From the NCBI GenBank assembly GCA_965243615.1, contig CBDEVO010000003.1:2418001-2482000 (forward strand): a DNA stretch of 64,000 nt, given 5' to 3'. This DNA comes from JAJEEA01 sp965243615. GTDB taxonomy: Bacteria > Acidobacteriota > Vicinamibacteria > Vicinamibacterales > UBA8438. Below, one piece after another: positions 1-9,631 of the stretch. A model generated the notes under the pieces. It made no database searches. It was not told the DNA's origin and saw only the letters and a program-made list of their open reading frames with translations. How positions within the stretch are numbered: position 1 is the stretch's first letter; each line of letters begins with the position of its first letter. The position numbers and the translations under genes were made by a program.

Positions 1-1
1 G

Positions 2-1885
2 TTGCCGCGCCCCCCGTCCGGGACCATCGCGGGCACCGCGTCCGGGGTCGGGTTCCTCGACAACCCCAACTACGAGATACGCGCCACCGTCAGCGACCTG
101 CGCATCGGGGACGAGGAAGTGGGGCACATCACCGGCCAGCTCGACATCCGGGACGGGGAGCTCCGGCTCGACCTGGAGGGGGCGTCGTCGACCGTCGCGC
201 TTTCCGCCGCGGGGCGCGTGACCCTCTCGGGGACGCAGGACGCCGACCTCTCGTTGCGGGTCGCGGACTGGTCGCTGGACCCCTACGTCCGCATGTTCGT
301 CCCCGAGTGGTCACCCTACACGAGGGCGGTGCTGAGCGGCTCGCTGGACGTCGTCGGCCCGTTGCGGGACTGGGACCGTCTCGACGCGAGGGCGACCATC
401 CAGCGGATGCGGGCGAGCCTCCTCGACTACGAGATTGGCAACGACGGACCCATCCGCCTGAGCCTGGACCGGCGGGTCGTCGGCATCGATCGGCTGCGTC
501 TGGCCGGCGTCGGCACCGCCCTCGATCTGACGGGGGTGGTGGATCTCGGCAACGACGAGGTTTCGGTCGGCGTCGACGGCAACGCCAACCTGGACATCCT
601 TCAGGGGATGTTCCAGAGCCTGCGGGGGTCGGGCTCGGCCGTGGTGGACGCCGAGGTCGTCGGCACCGTGCGGGAGCCGGTGCTGACCGGGGAGGCGGCG
701 GTGCGGGACGGGCGCATCCGGCACATCGCGCTGCCGCACGCCCTCGAGGACATCAACGGCCGCATCGTCTTCGAGCGGGGCGGCGTCCGGTTCGACGAGC
801 TCGTGGCGTCGATGGGCTCCGGTCCCGTCCAGCTCGGCGGGCGGGCCGCGGCGGACGGGTTCACGCTCGGCGAGCTGGAGATCACCGCGGCCGGGCGGGA
901 CATGCAGTTGCGGTTCCCCGAGGGGTTCCGGTCGAACGTCGACACCGACCTCGTGCTGCGCGGCCCCCCGGATCGCCCGGTCCTCGCCGGCACCGTCAAC
1001 GTGCGAGACGCGGTGCTCCTCGGCGGGTTCGACGAGGTCGCGGTCGGGCTGCTCGGGGGAGCCGACGCCGACGGCGGCGAGACGGCGGAGACCGGGCTGC
1101 CGCTGCGTTTCGACGTCCGGATCGAGGCGCCGTCCACCCTGCGGATCGACAACAGCCTCGCCCGCATCGAGTCGAGCGCCGAGCTGACCCTGCAGGGCAC
1201 CTACGAGCAGCCGGTGCTGCTCGGGACGGTCGAGCTCGAGCGGGGCACGGCGTTCTTCGAGGGCAACCGGTACCGCTTGAACCACGGGACCATCGGGTTC
1301 GCCAACCTGAACCGCATCGAGCCGTTCGTCGACATCGAGGTCGAGACCGACGTCCGCGTGCCCGGGCAGACGTACCGAGTCATGGTCCGGGCGACGGGCA
1401 CGCCGGACGGGCTGGTGCCCGCCCTGTCGTCGGATCCGCCGCTGCCGGAGGTCGACATCTTCTCGCTGCTGCTCGGCGACATCCGCGATCCCCTGAGCGC
1501 CGACCTCCGGGCCGCGCGCGCGCCCGAGCTGGCCCAGCAGCAGCGGTTCCAAGCCGGCGCCGCGCGCCTGCTGACGAGCCCTCTCTCTTCCAGCGTCGGC
1601 CGCGTCGTCCAGGATTCGTTCGGGGTGGACACGTTCCAGATCACGCCGTCGCTGGGCGATCCGACCTCCCATCAGTCGGCCGAACTCAACCCGACGGCGC
1701 GGGTGCTCATGGGCAAGCGGATATCCGACCGGACGCACATCACGCTCTCGCGGGCCATCAGCGGCGCCAACCGGGATCTCCTGGTCGTCCTCGAGCACGA
1801 CCAGAGCGACCGGCTGACCTGGATTCTCTCGCAGAACGAAGATCGTACTTACGCCCTCGACTTTCGCGTGAGGCATGCGTTTTGA
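2..1885 (+). CDS. tamB: TamB-like translocation/assembly protein, 5' truncated by the window edge
   Basis: This is the C-terminal 627 residues of a TamB/DUF490 protein; the true start lies upstream. TamB is an inner-membrane-anchored, periplasm-spanning beta-rich protein that works with an Omp85 partner in envelope biogenesis and is linked to lipid transport. The visible part is almost all short alternating hydrophobic strands with recurrent Gly-Thr/Val turns, the signature of the long beta-taco fold, and it ends in the conserved C-terminal TamB region with a final Arg-His-Ala-Phe. Its TGA overlaps by four bases the TTG start of the Omp85 gene, so the two are translationally coupled. Family identity is firm; length and N-terminal anchor cannot be judged. 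Confidence 0.85.
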   Translation: MPRPPSGTIAGTASGVGFLDNPNYEIRATVSDLRIGDEEVGHITGQLDIRDGELRLDLEGASSTVALSAAGRVTLSGTQDADLSLRVADWSLDPYVRMFVPEWSPYTRAVLSGSLDVVGPLRDWDRLDARATIQRMRASLLDYEIGNDGPIRLSLDRRVVGIDRLRLAGVGTALDLTGVVDLGNDEVSVGVDGNANLDILQGMFQSLRGSGSAVVDAEVVGTVREPVLTGEAAVRDGRIRHIALPHALEDINGRIVFERGGVRFDELVASMGSGPVQLGGRAAADGFTLGELEITAAGRDMQLRFPEGFRSNVDTDLVLRGPPDRPVLAGTVNVRDAVLLGGFDEVAVGLLGGADADGGETAETGLPLRFDVRIEAPSTLRIDNSLARIESSAELTLQGTYEQPVLLGTVELERGTAFFEGNRYRLNHGTIGFANLNRIEPFVDIEVETDVRVPGQTYRVMVRATGTPDGLVPALSSDPPLPEVDIFSLLLGDIRDPLSADLRAARAPELAQQQRFQAGAARLLTSPLSSSVGRVVQDSFGVDTFQITPSLGDPTSHQSAELNPTARVLMGKRISDRTHITLSRAISGANRDLLVVLEHDQSDRLTWILSQNEDRTYALDFRVRHAF

Positions 1886-4815
1886 GCCGTGCCCTCATCG
1901 CCGGCGCGGCGGGAGCCGTGCTGGCCCTCGCCGCGCCGCCCGCCGGCGCCGCCGACCCCGCGGCCCTCGCGGGGCGGCACGTCGCCGAGGTGCGGCTGTT
2001 CCGTGACGGCCGGGCCGTCGACGACGAGTCCTCGCTGCTCGACTTCATCGAGACGCGTCCCGGCCAGCCGTTGTCGATGCGGCAGGTCCGCGAGAGCCTG
2101 ACTCACCTCTTCAGCCTGGGCGAGTTCATCGATGTCCGGGCCAGCGCCGCCGCCGTTGCGCGGGGTGTCAGCCTGCGCTACGACCTGGTGCCGTATCGCG
2201 GCGCGGGCGGGGTGGAGGTGCTCGACTCCCGCGGCCGTCCCGTCGAGGAGGCGGCCGACCTCGTCCGGCGCCGGCTGGGAAGCAGGGTGGCCCCCGATCA
2301 GGTCGACACCGCCGCGGCCCTCCTCGACCAGTACTATCGCGACGCGGGCCGGTTCGCGGCGCGCATCACGCCGCGGCCGCCGGCGCCGGACGGCCGGCTC
2401 GTCATCGACGTGGACCCCGGCCCGGCGGCGCGCATCGGGATCGTCGAGATTCGCGGGCTCGAGGCCGCCCAGCGGCCCGTCGTCCTGAACCGGCTCGGCG
2501 TGCGGGAAGGGGACCCCTACGATCCGGCTGAGCTCGATCGCCGCCTCGCCGAGTACGAGGACGAGGTGCGGTCCCGGCGGTTCTACGCGGCGCGCTTCTC
2601 CCACGCCGCGGTGCCGGGTCCGGACGGGCTGGCGGTGTCGCTCGACCTTGACGTCCGGGCCGGCGCGCAGGTCGCCATCCGTTTCGAGGGAGATCCGGTC
2701 CCCGGGGCGCGGGTGGACGATCTCGTGCCCATCGCCCGGGAAGGATCGATCGACGAGGATCTGCTCGAGGACTCCAGCCTGCGCATCGCGACCCACCTGC
2801 GGGAGCTCGGCTACCGCGACGCTCGAGTGACCCATCGCCGCCTGGAGGAGCCGGGTGAGCTGTCCGTCGTGTTCTCGGTCGAGCGGGGCGCACGCTACGT
2901 GGTCGACGGGGTCGAGTTCACCGGACACGGGGTCCTGCCGGCGGCGGAGCTGGCCGCGCTCTTCGACGTGGAGGTGGGGGCGGCGCTGGTCATCGACGGC
3001 GTGGAGGCGGGGGCCGCCGCCGTTCGGGCCGCCTACGAGCAGCGCGGTTACCGCGGTGTCGAGGTCCGGCCGGCGCTCGCCGAAGCGGCTCCGCCGGACG
3101 GCGCCGCCGAGCCCGCGGTGGTGCCGGTGCGCCTGCTCGTGGACATCGCGGAAGGGCCGGCCACGACGGTCCGGGCCGTCACGTTCGAGGGCGTGACCGC
3201 CTTTCCCGAGGCCGAGCTGGCCGCCTCGATCGAGGTTCGGCCCGGCGACCCCTTCCACGCCCCGCGGGCGCGGGCCGCCGCGGCGGCGATCCTGCTGGGC
3301 TATCTCAACGAGGGGTACGAGGCGGCGCAGGTCGACGTCGAGCCGCGCTTCGACGAGTCCGGCGAGGTCGCCGACGTCGCGTTCCGGGTGCGCGAGGGCC
3401 CCCAGGTCTTCGTGGACCACGTGCTGATCGTGGGGAACCGGCAGATCTCCGCCTCCACGATCCGGCGCGAGCTCGCCCTGCGCGCCGGCGAGCCGCTGGG
3501 GCGGGACGAGATCGACGAGACTCGGCGCCGCCTCACCGCGCTGGGGATCTTCCGGCGCATCGAGCTCCGGGAGTTCAGCCACGGCGCCGCGGATCGGCGC
3601 GACGTCGTGGTGGTGGTCGAGGAGGCCCCGGCCACGAGTGTCGGCTACGGCGGAGGGCTGGAGGCGAGCCAGCGGCTTCGCGCCGCCCCCAGTGGGCGGG
3701 CGGCCGAGCAGCTCGAGTTCGCCCCGCGGGGCTTCTTCGAGATCGGCCGGCGCAACCTCTGGGGCAAGAACCGGTCCGTCGACCTGTACACCCGGGTCAG
3801 CCTCTGGCCTCGGGGGGGGACCGCCGGCGAGGTCTCGCGGACCGACCTGGCGTTCAACGAGTACCGGTTCCTCTTGAACTTCCGCGAGCCCCGGGCGTTC
3901 GGCCAGTCCGGAGACCTCCTGGTGTCCGGGTTCGCCGAGCAGGTGATTCGCCCGAGCTTCGACCTGATAAGCCGCGGCGTGAACACCGAGCTGCGGCGTG
4001 TTATCGGGACCACGATGACGGCGCATGTGGGCCATACGTACGGCGTGAACCGGATCGCGAACGAGCAACTGCAGTCCGCGGACCGCCCTCTCGTCGACCG
4101 GCTGTTTCCCGAGGTGACGCTCTCGACCCTCTCCGCGGGGCTGATCCGGGACACGCGCACGGACCCGCTCGAGCCGACGGGGGGCACCCTGCTGGCGGTC
4201 GACGTGGAAGCGTCCTCGTCCGTGCTCGGCTCGGCCGTCGGGTTCGCCAAGACCGTGCTGCAGGGATACCTGTACCGGCGGTTGCCCGGCGAGGCGGTCT
4301 TCGCCGCGGGGGGGCGCCTGGGGCTGGCGCGCAGCTTCACTTCCACGTTCCTCCAGGCATCGACCCTGGTGCTGAACGACCAGGGGTTGCCGGAGCTCCG
4401 GGAAGTGGCCGAGCTGACCTTCATCCACACCCTGCCCGCGAGCGAGCGGTTCTTCGCCGGGGGCGACTCCACCGTGCGGGGGTTCGCCCTCGACCGGCTC
4501 GGTGACGAGACGACCATCGGCGCCAACGGCTTCCCGACCGGGGGGAACGCGATGATCGTGCTGAATTCGGAGCTGCGGGTGCCGGTGTTCGGGCCGCTCC
4601 AGGCGGTGGGTTTCCTCGATGCCGGCAACGTGATAGACCGGGTGGGCAACCTCGATCTGGCGGGCATTCGCGGGGCGGCCGGCTTCGGCGTGCGTTACCG
4701 TTCGCCGATCGGCCCGATCCGGATCGACCTGGGGTTCAAGCTCGATCGGCGGGAGTTCGCGGGCGAGCGGGAGCGCCTGACGGCGCTGCACCTCAGCATC
4801 GGGCAGGCGTTCTAG
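1882..4815 (+). CDS. Omp85-family outer-membrane protein (BamA/TamA type)
   Basis: A 977-residue outer-membrane barrel of the Omp85 superfamily with several N-terminal POTRA repeats (about residues 30-570) and a C-terminal barrel (about 580-977). The barrel carries the family loop motif GGDSTVRGF near residue 865, and the chain ends in aromatic Phe. The start is TTG at 1882: it overlaps the tamB stop (TTGA), and the protein then opens with a clean signal peptide (SRALIAGAAGAVLALAAPPA). The open frame runs much further upstream, but that part is a shadow of tamB. Adjacency to tamB favours a TamA-like role; acidobacterial homologues are often named BamA. Family is certain, subfamily is not. Confidence 0.85.
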   Translation: MSRALIAGAAGAVLALAAPPAGAADPAALAGRHVAEVRLFRDGRAVDDESSLLDFIETRPGQPLSMRQVRESLTHLFSLGEFIDVRASAAAVARGVSLRYDLVPYRGAGGVEVLDSRGRPVEEAADLVRRRLGSRVAPDQVDTAAALLDQYYRDAGRFAARITPRPPAPDGRLVIDVDPGPAARIGIVEIRGLEAAQRPVVLNRLGVREGDPYDPAELDRRLAEYEDEVRSRRFYAARFSHAAVPGPDGLAVSLDLDVRAGAQVAIRFEGDPVPGARVDDLVPIAREGSIDEDLLEDSSLRIATHLRELGYRDARVTHRRLEEPGELSVVFSVERGARYVVDGVEFTGHGVLPAAELAALFDVEVGAALVIDGVEAGAAAVRAAYEQRGYRGVEVRPALAEAAPPDGAAEPAVVPVRLLVDIAEGPATTVRAVTFEGVTAFPEAELAASIEVRPGDPFHAPRARAAAAAILLGYLNEGYEAAQVDVEPRFDESGEVADVAFRVREGPQVFVDHVLIVGNRQISASTIRRELALRAGEPLGRDEIDETRRRLTALGIFRRIELREFSHGAADRRDVVVVVEEAPATSVGYGGGLEASQRLRAAPSGRAAEQLEFAPRGFFEIGRRNLWGKNRSVDLYTRVSLWPRGGTAGEVSRTDLAFNEYRFLLNFREPRAFGQSGDLLVSGFAEQVIRPSFDLISRGVNTELRRVIGTTMTAHVGHTYGVNRIANEQLQSADRPLVDRLFPEVTLSTLSAGLIRDTRTDPLEPTGGTLLAVDVEASSSVLGSAVGFAKTVLQGYLYRRLPGEAVFAAGGRLGLARSFTSTFLQASTLVLNDQGLPELREVAELTFIHTLPASERFFAGGDSTVRGFALDRLGDETTIGANGFPTGGNAMIVLNSELRVPVFGPLQAVGFLDAGNVIDRVGNLDLAGIRGAAGFGVRYRSPIGPIRIDLGFKLDRREFAGERERLTALHLSIGQAF

Positions 4816-4978
4816 GACCCGGCGTCGCAGAACGGCGCGGGCTCCCGGTTCCCGGCGGGTTGGTCGGGCGCCGGGCGGAGGCCGCGGCGCGACCTTGCGG
4901 TCGCGTTCGGCGACGATTGGCGGGCTGGCGGGGCCGCGGTCGGGGGGCTGGTCCGGCGCGGCGCGGGAGCGGTCGACG

Positions 4979-5533
4979 GTGCCGAAACGGCGGGGGAAGG
5001 TCGTGGGCTCGTGCCTGCTGGTGGCCGCTCTGGCCGCGGGTGGCGACCGGCGCCCGGCGATGGGCGAGGAACAGTCGCCGCCCGGCGCCGGGCAGCTTCT
5101 CGACCGCGTCCTCGCGGTGGTCGGCGGACAGGTCATCCTGCTGTCGGACGTTCGCCTGTTCCTGGAGACGGGGTTGGTGGAGCCGTCCGGGGCGGACCCG
5201 GTTCCGCCCGCGCTCGAACGCTTGATCGAGCGACGGCTGATTCTGGACGAGGCGGCCCGCTATGTCGTGGAGGATCCGCTCCAGGACGAGGTCGACGCCC
5301 GCATGGGGCAGATCGAGCGGCGCGTCGGCGGCCCTCGCGGGCTCGCGGCGGCGTTGGCCGCGACGGGCTACGCCCCGCGGGATTTCGAGCAGGTCGTGCG
5401 GGACGACCTGCGCATCGAACGCTACCTGGCGCTGCGGTTCCCCCCGCCGGCGACGGCGGCCCGGCAGGCCCTGATCGACGACTGGCTGGCGTCGCTCCAG
5501 GCCCGCGCGGCGGTCATTCGGGTCACGCCTTGA
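4979..5533 (+). CDS. SurA N-terminal domain protein (periplasmic chaperone without PPIase domain)
   Basis: A 184-residue exported protein resembling the N-terminal chaperone domain of SurA: after the signal peptide comes the family opening (LLDRVLAVVGGQVILLSDV), then a helical region. No parvulin domain follows, so it is chaperone-only. I chose GTG 4979 because GGAG at 4966-4969 sits nine bases upstream and a signal peptide follows at once; the longer TTG frame from 4895 has no signal peptide. It lies 163 bases after the Omp85 gene, consistent with escorting outer-membrane proteins to it. What is seen is the domain; the partnership is inferred. Confidence 0.7.
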   Translation: MPKRRGKVVGSCLLVAALAAGGDRRPAMGEEQSPPGAGQLLDRVLAVVGGQVILLSDVRLFLETGLVEPSGADPVPPALERLIERRLILDEAARYVVEDPLQDEVDARMGQIERRVGGPRGLAAALAATGYAPRDFEQVVRDDLRIERYLALRFPPPATAARQALIDDWLASLQARAAVIRVTP

Positions 5534-5686
5534 CGCGGGAGCGAGGCGGCCGGTGCCGACCAGGCTGCCCCGGTCGGGAACGCAGGGCCTCCAGCCCGCC
5601 GATCGCAGGTTGCGGCTCCGTCTGTCCTGCCGGGCACGGGCGAATCAGGGCCGGGGCCGCCGGTGGTCATGTCCCCGTCCGCGCGG

Positions 5687-6556
5687 TCATCCCCCCCCAC
5701 GCCCGAAGTAGGCGATGAGCACCTCCATCGCGTTGAAGCCGGCATGGCAGGCAAACGGCGCCACCATGCTGCCGCGGACCAGGTAGAGCACGCCCCAGAG
5801 CGCCCCCAGCAGGCCGGTGATGATGGCCGCGTCCCGGCCCTGAACGAGGTGACCGAGGCCGAAGGCGACGCTGAACACCACGAGCCCGACCGCCGCGCCG
5901 CCGAGGTGCTGCTCGAAGCGGCGCAGGATGAAGGCGCGCTGCACCTCTTCCCGCAGACCGCCGGCGACCACCGCGACCACGGCGAAGGTCATCGCGGCCG
6001 CGGGCGTCCTGATGAGCGCCTCGAGGGGATTCTCGGGGACGTTGCGCAGCTCGGGGGCGACGCGGGACAGGACCGCGAACGCCGCGGCGACGACCAGGAG
6101 CGCGGCGGGCACGAGAGCCAGCCCGAGCAGGAACTCGGATCGAATCGGCCGCCGGCCCACCATCACGGCGACCGGATGCTCGCCGTGGGCCCGCATGAGC
6201 ATCCATACCAGCGCCAGGATCAGCGCGGCGTCGACCAGCGACAGGGTGACCACGTAGCCGAGCGAAAGGTCTCCCGAGCCCTCGGTCGGTCCCGCCCCCA
6301 GCATCCCGAGCAGCACGACGAGGGTAAGCTGGGTCGGGAAGCCGGAGCAGAGGATCACCTCACCGGCCGCGGTGAGCCGCCGGTGGCGCGCGGGCACCGG
6401 GTCGGGGGCCTCCAGGGGAGGCTGCCCGGGGCTCTCGGCCGCCGCCGGGTCGGGGGGGGCGGGTCCCGGTCGCGGCTCGTCGGCGCCGCCCTCGTCCTGG
6501 TCGGGAGCGGCGTCGACCCCCGGCCGGGAATGCCCGGACGACTCCTCGCTCGACAT
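5687..6556 (-). CDS. CPBP-family intramembrane metalloprotease
   Basis: A 289-residue polytopic membrane protein of the CPBP (CAAX protease and bacteriocin-processing) family. The three active-site motifs are present: Glu-Glu-x3-Arg in GLREEVQRAF, Phe-x3-His in FGLGHLVQG and His-x3-Asn in HAGFNAME. The first 65 residues are a Pro/Glu/Asp-rich cytosolic leader, followed by about seven hydrophobic segments. Physiological substrates are unknown for most bacterial members. It is transcribed away from nrdJ on the other strand, and its start is only 33 bases from the nrdJ -35 element. Confidence 0.85.
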   Translation of the reverse strand: MSSEESSGHSRPGVDAAPDQDEGGADEPRPGPAPPDPAAAESPGQPPLEAPDPVPARHRRLTAAGEVILCSGFPTQLTLVVLLGMLGAGPTEGSGDLSLGYVVTLSLVDAALILALVWMLMRAHGEHPVAVMVGRRPIRSEFLLGLALVPAALLVVAAAFAVLSRVAPELRNVPENPLEALIRTPAAAMTFAVVAVVAGGLREEVQRAFILRRFEQHLGGAAVGLVVFSVAFGLGHLVQGRDAAIITGLLGALWGVLYLVRGSMVAPFACHAGFNAMEVLIAYFGRGGG

Positions 6557-6589
6557 GGGCCGGACTCTATCACACGACCGCTTGAGGTC

Positions 6590-6618
6590 TTGACAACACT
6601 AGATGTTGTGGTTACTGT
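6590..6618 (+). promoter_or_regulatory. Sigma-70-like promoter of nrdJ
   Basis: A perfect -35 hexamer TTGACA (6590-6595) is followed after exactly 17 bases by TACTGT (6613-6618), in an AT-richer patch upstream of nrdJ. The spacer holds the first NrdR-box-like sequence, so a bound repressor would block RNA polymerase directly. The predicted start near 6625 leaves an approximately 70-base leader. Confidence 0.6.
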
Positions 6619-6643
6619 GTCAGGCCAGTCCAAGATATAGCAG
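6596..6643 (+). promoter_or_regulatory. Tandem NrdR-box-like operators upstream of nrdJ
   Basis: Two 16-base elements resemble the NrdR consensus acaCwAtATaTwGtgt. Box 1 at 6596-6611 matches 13 of 16 positions. Box 2 at 6628-6643 has the core CAAGATATAG, matching nine of ten core positions though its flanks diverge. The 16-base gap gives 32 bases centre to centre, about three helical turns, which is the spacing known for paired NrdR boxes. Box 1 lies between the -35 and -10 elements. NrdR senses ATP/dATP and represses ribonucleotide reductase genes; its own gene is not in this window. Confidence 0.55.
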
Positions 6644-6693
6644 AATCCATCTGTCGGGAACACATCCAAAGACACGAATCGAGGAGTTGTTCG

Positions 6694-9567
6694 ATGCAGA
6701 GAAGCGCTGTCCGAGAACCCGAGGCGGTGACGGCGGACGTGGACGCCCAGCCGTCGGAGGCCGATCGCCAGGGCCTGGAGTTCCCGCGGTACTTCTCGCG
6801 CACCGGGTCCGATCCGTTCGACGAGATCGAATGGGAGTCGAGGGACGCGGTCATCGGCAACGAGCAGGGCGAGGTGGTCTTCGAGCAGCGAGACGCGGAG
6901 GTCCCCGCGTTCTGGTCCCGGCAGGCCACCAACATCGTGGTGTCGAAGTACTTCCGGGGCGTCCTGGGCACCCCGGAGCGCGAGCGCAGCGTCAAGCAGC
7001 TCATCGGGCGGGTGGTCGACACGATCACCGGGTGGGCCCGCAAGGACCGCTATTTCGCCGGCGACGCGGATCGGCAGGCGTTCAGCGACGACCTCAAGCA
7101 CCTCCTCGTCTTCCAGAAGGCGGCGTTCAACAGTCCGGTCTGGTTCAACTGCGGCTTCGAGAAGGCGCCCCAGTGCTCGGCCTGCTTCATCAACTCGGTC
7201 GACGACACGATGGAGTCGATCCTGACGCTCGCCAGGACCGAGGGGATGCTGTTCAAGTACGGGTCCGGGACCGGCACCAACCTGTCGTCGATCCGCTCGT
7301 CGCGCGAGCTGCTCGGCGGCGGCGGGACCGCCTCGGGGCCGGTTTCCTTCATGAAGGGGTACGACGCCTTCGCGGGGGTCATCAAGTCGGGCGGAAAGAC
7401 CCGGCGGGCCGCCAAGATGGTGGTGCTGAACGCCGATCACCCCGACATCGTCGAGTTCATCAACTGCAAGGTGGACGAGGAGCGCAAGGCGTGGGCGCTC
7501 ATCGACGCCGGCTACGACGGGTCGTTCACCGGCACGGCGTACTCGTCGGTGTTCTTCCAGAACTCGAACAACAGCGTGCGGGTCCCCGACGACTTCATGC
7601 GCGCGGTCGTCGACGGCGAGGAGTGGGAGACCCGGGCGGTGACCGACCCGCGCAGGGTCATGGAGACCCACCGCGCCCGCGGCCTGATGCGCCTCATCGC
7701 CGAGGGCACGCACGTGTGCGGCGACCCCGGGATGCAGTTCGACACGACCATCAACGACTGGCACACGTGCCCGAACACCGACCGCATCAAGGCCTCGAAC
7801 CCCTGCTCGGAGTACATGTTTCTCGACGACTCCGCGTGCAACCTGGCGTCGCTCAACCTCATGCAGTTCCTCGACGAGGGAGGGCGCTTCGACGCCGCCG
7901 CGTTCGCCGCCGCGGTTCGGACGATGATCACCGCCCAGGAGATCATCGTGGGCAACGCCAGCTATCCGACGACGGCGATTGCGCGCAACAGCCACGACTA
8001 CCGCCCCCTCGGCCTCGGCTACGCCAACCTCGGGGCGCTGCTGATGTCGCGGGGCATTCCCTACGACAGCGACGAGGGGCGCGACTGGGCCGCCGCCCTC
8101 ACCGCCCTCATGACCGGCGAGGCCTACGCCCAGTCGGCCCGCATCGCCCGCGACCACGGCGGCCCGTTCGCGGGGTACGAGGGGAACCGCGAGCCGTTCC
8201 TGCGGGTGATGCACAAGCACCGCGACGCGCTGCGGGGGGTGAGCGCCGAGCGCGTCCCCGGCCCGCTGTTCGCGGCGGCGTCGCGCGCCTGGGACGACGC
8301 GGTCGAGCTGGGCGAGGCCCACGGCTACCGCAACGCCCAGGCCACGGTGCTCGCCCCCACCGGCACCATCGGGTTCATGATGGACTGCGACACCACCGGG
8401 GTCGAGCCGGACATCGCCCTCGTCAAGTACAAGAAGCTCGTCGACGGCGGGCTGATGAAGATCGTGAACACGACCGTCCCGATGGCCCTGCGCAACCTCG
8501 GGTACGACGAGCCGCAGGTCGAGGCCATCGTGGCCTGGATCGACGAGCAGGAGACGATCGAGGGCGCTCCCGATCTCGATCCCGAGCACCTGCCGGTGTT
8601 CGACTGCGCCTTCAAGCCGGCCCGCGGGAGCCGGTCGATCCACCATATGGGGCACATCCGGATGATCGGGGCGGCGCAGCCGTTCATCTCCGGCGCCATC
8701 TCGAAGACGATCAACGTGCCGCCCGACGCGACGGTCGAGGAGATCGAGCAGGCGTACCTCGACGCCTGGCGCCTCGGCACGAAGGCGGTGTCCATCTATC
8801 GGGACGGCAGCAAGCGCACCCAGCCGCTGAACACCACCCGGAAGGGGCCGGCCGGCGAGTCCGCCGGTGCCGAGGCGTCCACGGACGCCGCGGCCGCCGG
8901 CGCGGGGCCGTCCCGCCGCCGCCTGCCGGACGAGCGGCAGGCCATCACCCACAAGTTCGACATCGCCGGGCACGAGGGGTACATCACCGTGGGGCTCTTC
9001 GAGGACGGCGCTCCGGGCGAGATCTTCCTGGTGATGGCCAAGGAGGGCTCGACCATCTCCGGCTTCGCCGACGCCTTCGCGCAGGCGGTGTCCTACGCGC
9101 TGCAGTACGGGGTGCCGCTGCAGGTGCTGGTGGACAAGTTCAGCCACGTGCGGTTCGAGCCGTCGGGGCGGACCCGGAACCGGGACGTCGCGATCGCCAA
9201 GTCGATCGTCGACTACATCTTCCGGTGGATGGCCACCAAGTTCCTGTCTCCGGAGGCGCAGTTCCGCGCGGGGGTCAACGTGCCGGCCGGGGAGCCGACC
9301 GCGGAGCCGGTCGGTTCCGCCGAAGCGGGGCCGCGTCGGGGAAGCGACCCGGCGGAACCGTCCGCGGCAGAGACGGGGCCGGCGGCCTGGGGCGGCGGCC
9401 CGGCCGGCAGCGGCGACCGGCGGGGCGCCGGCGCGGGTCAGGGTACGCCGTTCGCGATCCAGAACGATCAGGACGCGCCGTCGTGCTCCACCTGCGGCGC
9501 CATCATGATCCGAAACGGCAGTTGCTACAAGTGCGTCAACTGCGGCGCCACCAGCGGGTGCGCTTGA
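6694..9567 (+). CDS. nrdJ: Adenosylcobalamin-dependent (class II) ribonucleotide reductase
   Basis: A 957-residue class II ribonucleotide reductase that makes deoxyribonucleotides using B12. Seen: the substrate-site segment PVWFNCG (Cys153) followed by QCSACF, the active-site Asn-Pro-Cys371-Ser-Glu373, the finger-loop region APTGTIGFMMDCDTTG, and a C-terminal zinc-ribbon-like Cys cluster (CSTCG and CYKCVNCG) typical of long NrdJ proteins. Residues about 870-925 form a Gly/Ala/Pro/Glu-rich linker before the ribbon. The start ATG follows GAGGAG at 6681-6686 by seven bases. It is transcribed alone behind a strong promoter with NrdR-like sites. Confidence 0.95.
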   Translation: MQRSAVREPEAVTADVDAQPSEADRQGLEFPRYFSRTGSDPFDEIEWESRDAVIGNEQGEVVFEQRDAEVPAFWSRQATNIVVSKYFRGVLGTPERERSVKQLIGRVVDTITGWARKDRYFAGDADRQAFSDDLKHLLVFQKAAFNSPVWFNCGFEKAPQCSACFINSVDDTMESILTLARTEGMLFKYGSGTGTNLSSIRSSRELLGGGGTASGPVSFMKGYDAFAGVIKSGGKTRRAAKMVVLNADHPDIVEFINCKVDEERKAWALIDAGYDGSFTGTAYSSVFFQNSNNSVRVPDDFMRAVVDGEEWETRAVTDPRRVMETHRARGLMRLIAEGTHVCGDPGMQFDTTINDWHTCPNTDRIKASNPCSEYMFLDDSACNLASLNLMQFLDEGGRFDAAAFAAAVRTMITAQEIIVGNASYPTTAIARNSHDYRPLGLGYANLGALLMSRGIPYDSDEGRDWAAALTALMTGEAYAQSARIARDHGGPFAGYEGNREPFLRVMHKHRDALRGVSAERVPGPLFAAASRAWDDAVELGEAHGYRNAQATVLAPTGTIGFMMDCDTTGVEPDIALVKYKKLVDGGLMKIVNTTVPMALRNLGYDEPQVEAIVAWIDEQETIEGAPDLDPEHLPVFDCAFKPARGSRSIHHMGHIRMIGAAQPFISGAISKTINVPPDATVEEIEQAYLDAWRLGTKAVSIYRDGSKRTQPLNTTRKGPAGESAGAEASTDAAAAGAGPSRRRLPDERQAITHKFDIAGHEGYITVGLFEDGAPGEIFLVMAKEGSTISGFADAFAQAVSYALQYGVPLQVLVDKFSHVRFEPSGRTRNRDVAIAKSIVDYIFRWMATKFLSPEAQFRAGVNVPAGEPTAEPVGSAEAGPRRGSDPAEPSAAETGPAAWGGGPAGSGDRRGAGAGQGTPFAIQNDQDAPSCSTCGAIMIRNGSCYKCVNCGATSGCA

Positions 9568-9631
9568 CGCCTGCCGTCGGCGTGGCGTGGTCGCATCGAT
9601 CTGCCGAGAGGAGTGCGGGGGCCGAGGGCGG

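Noticed and set aside
1849..5136. 1095-codon open frame on the minus strand across the Omp85 gene
   Set aside because: It is Arg/Gly/Pro-rich with no domain content and mirrors the true gene, a common effect of high GC; other long antisense frames were dropped for the same reason.
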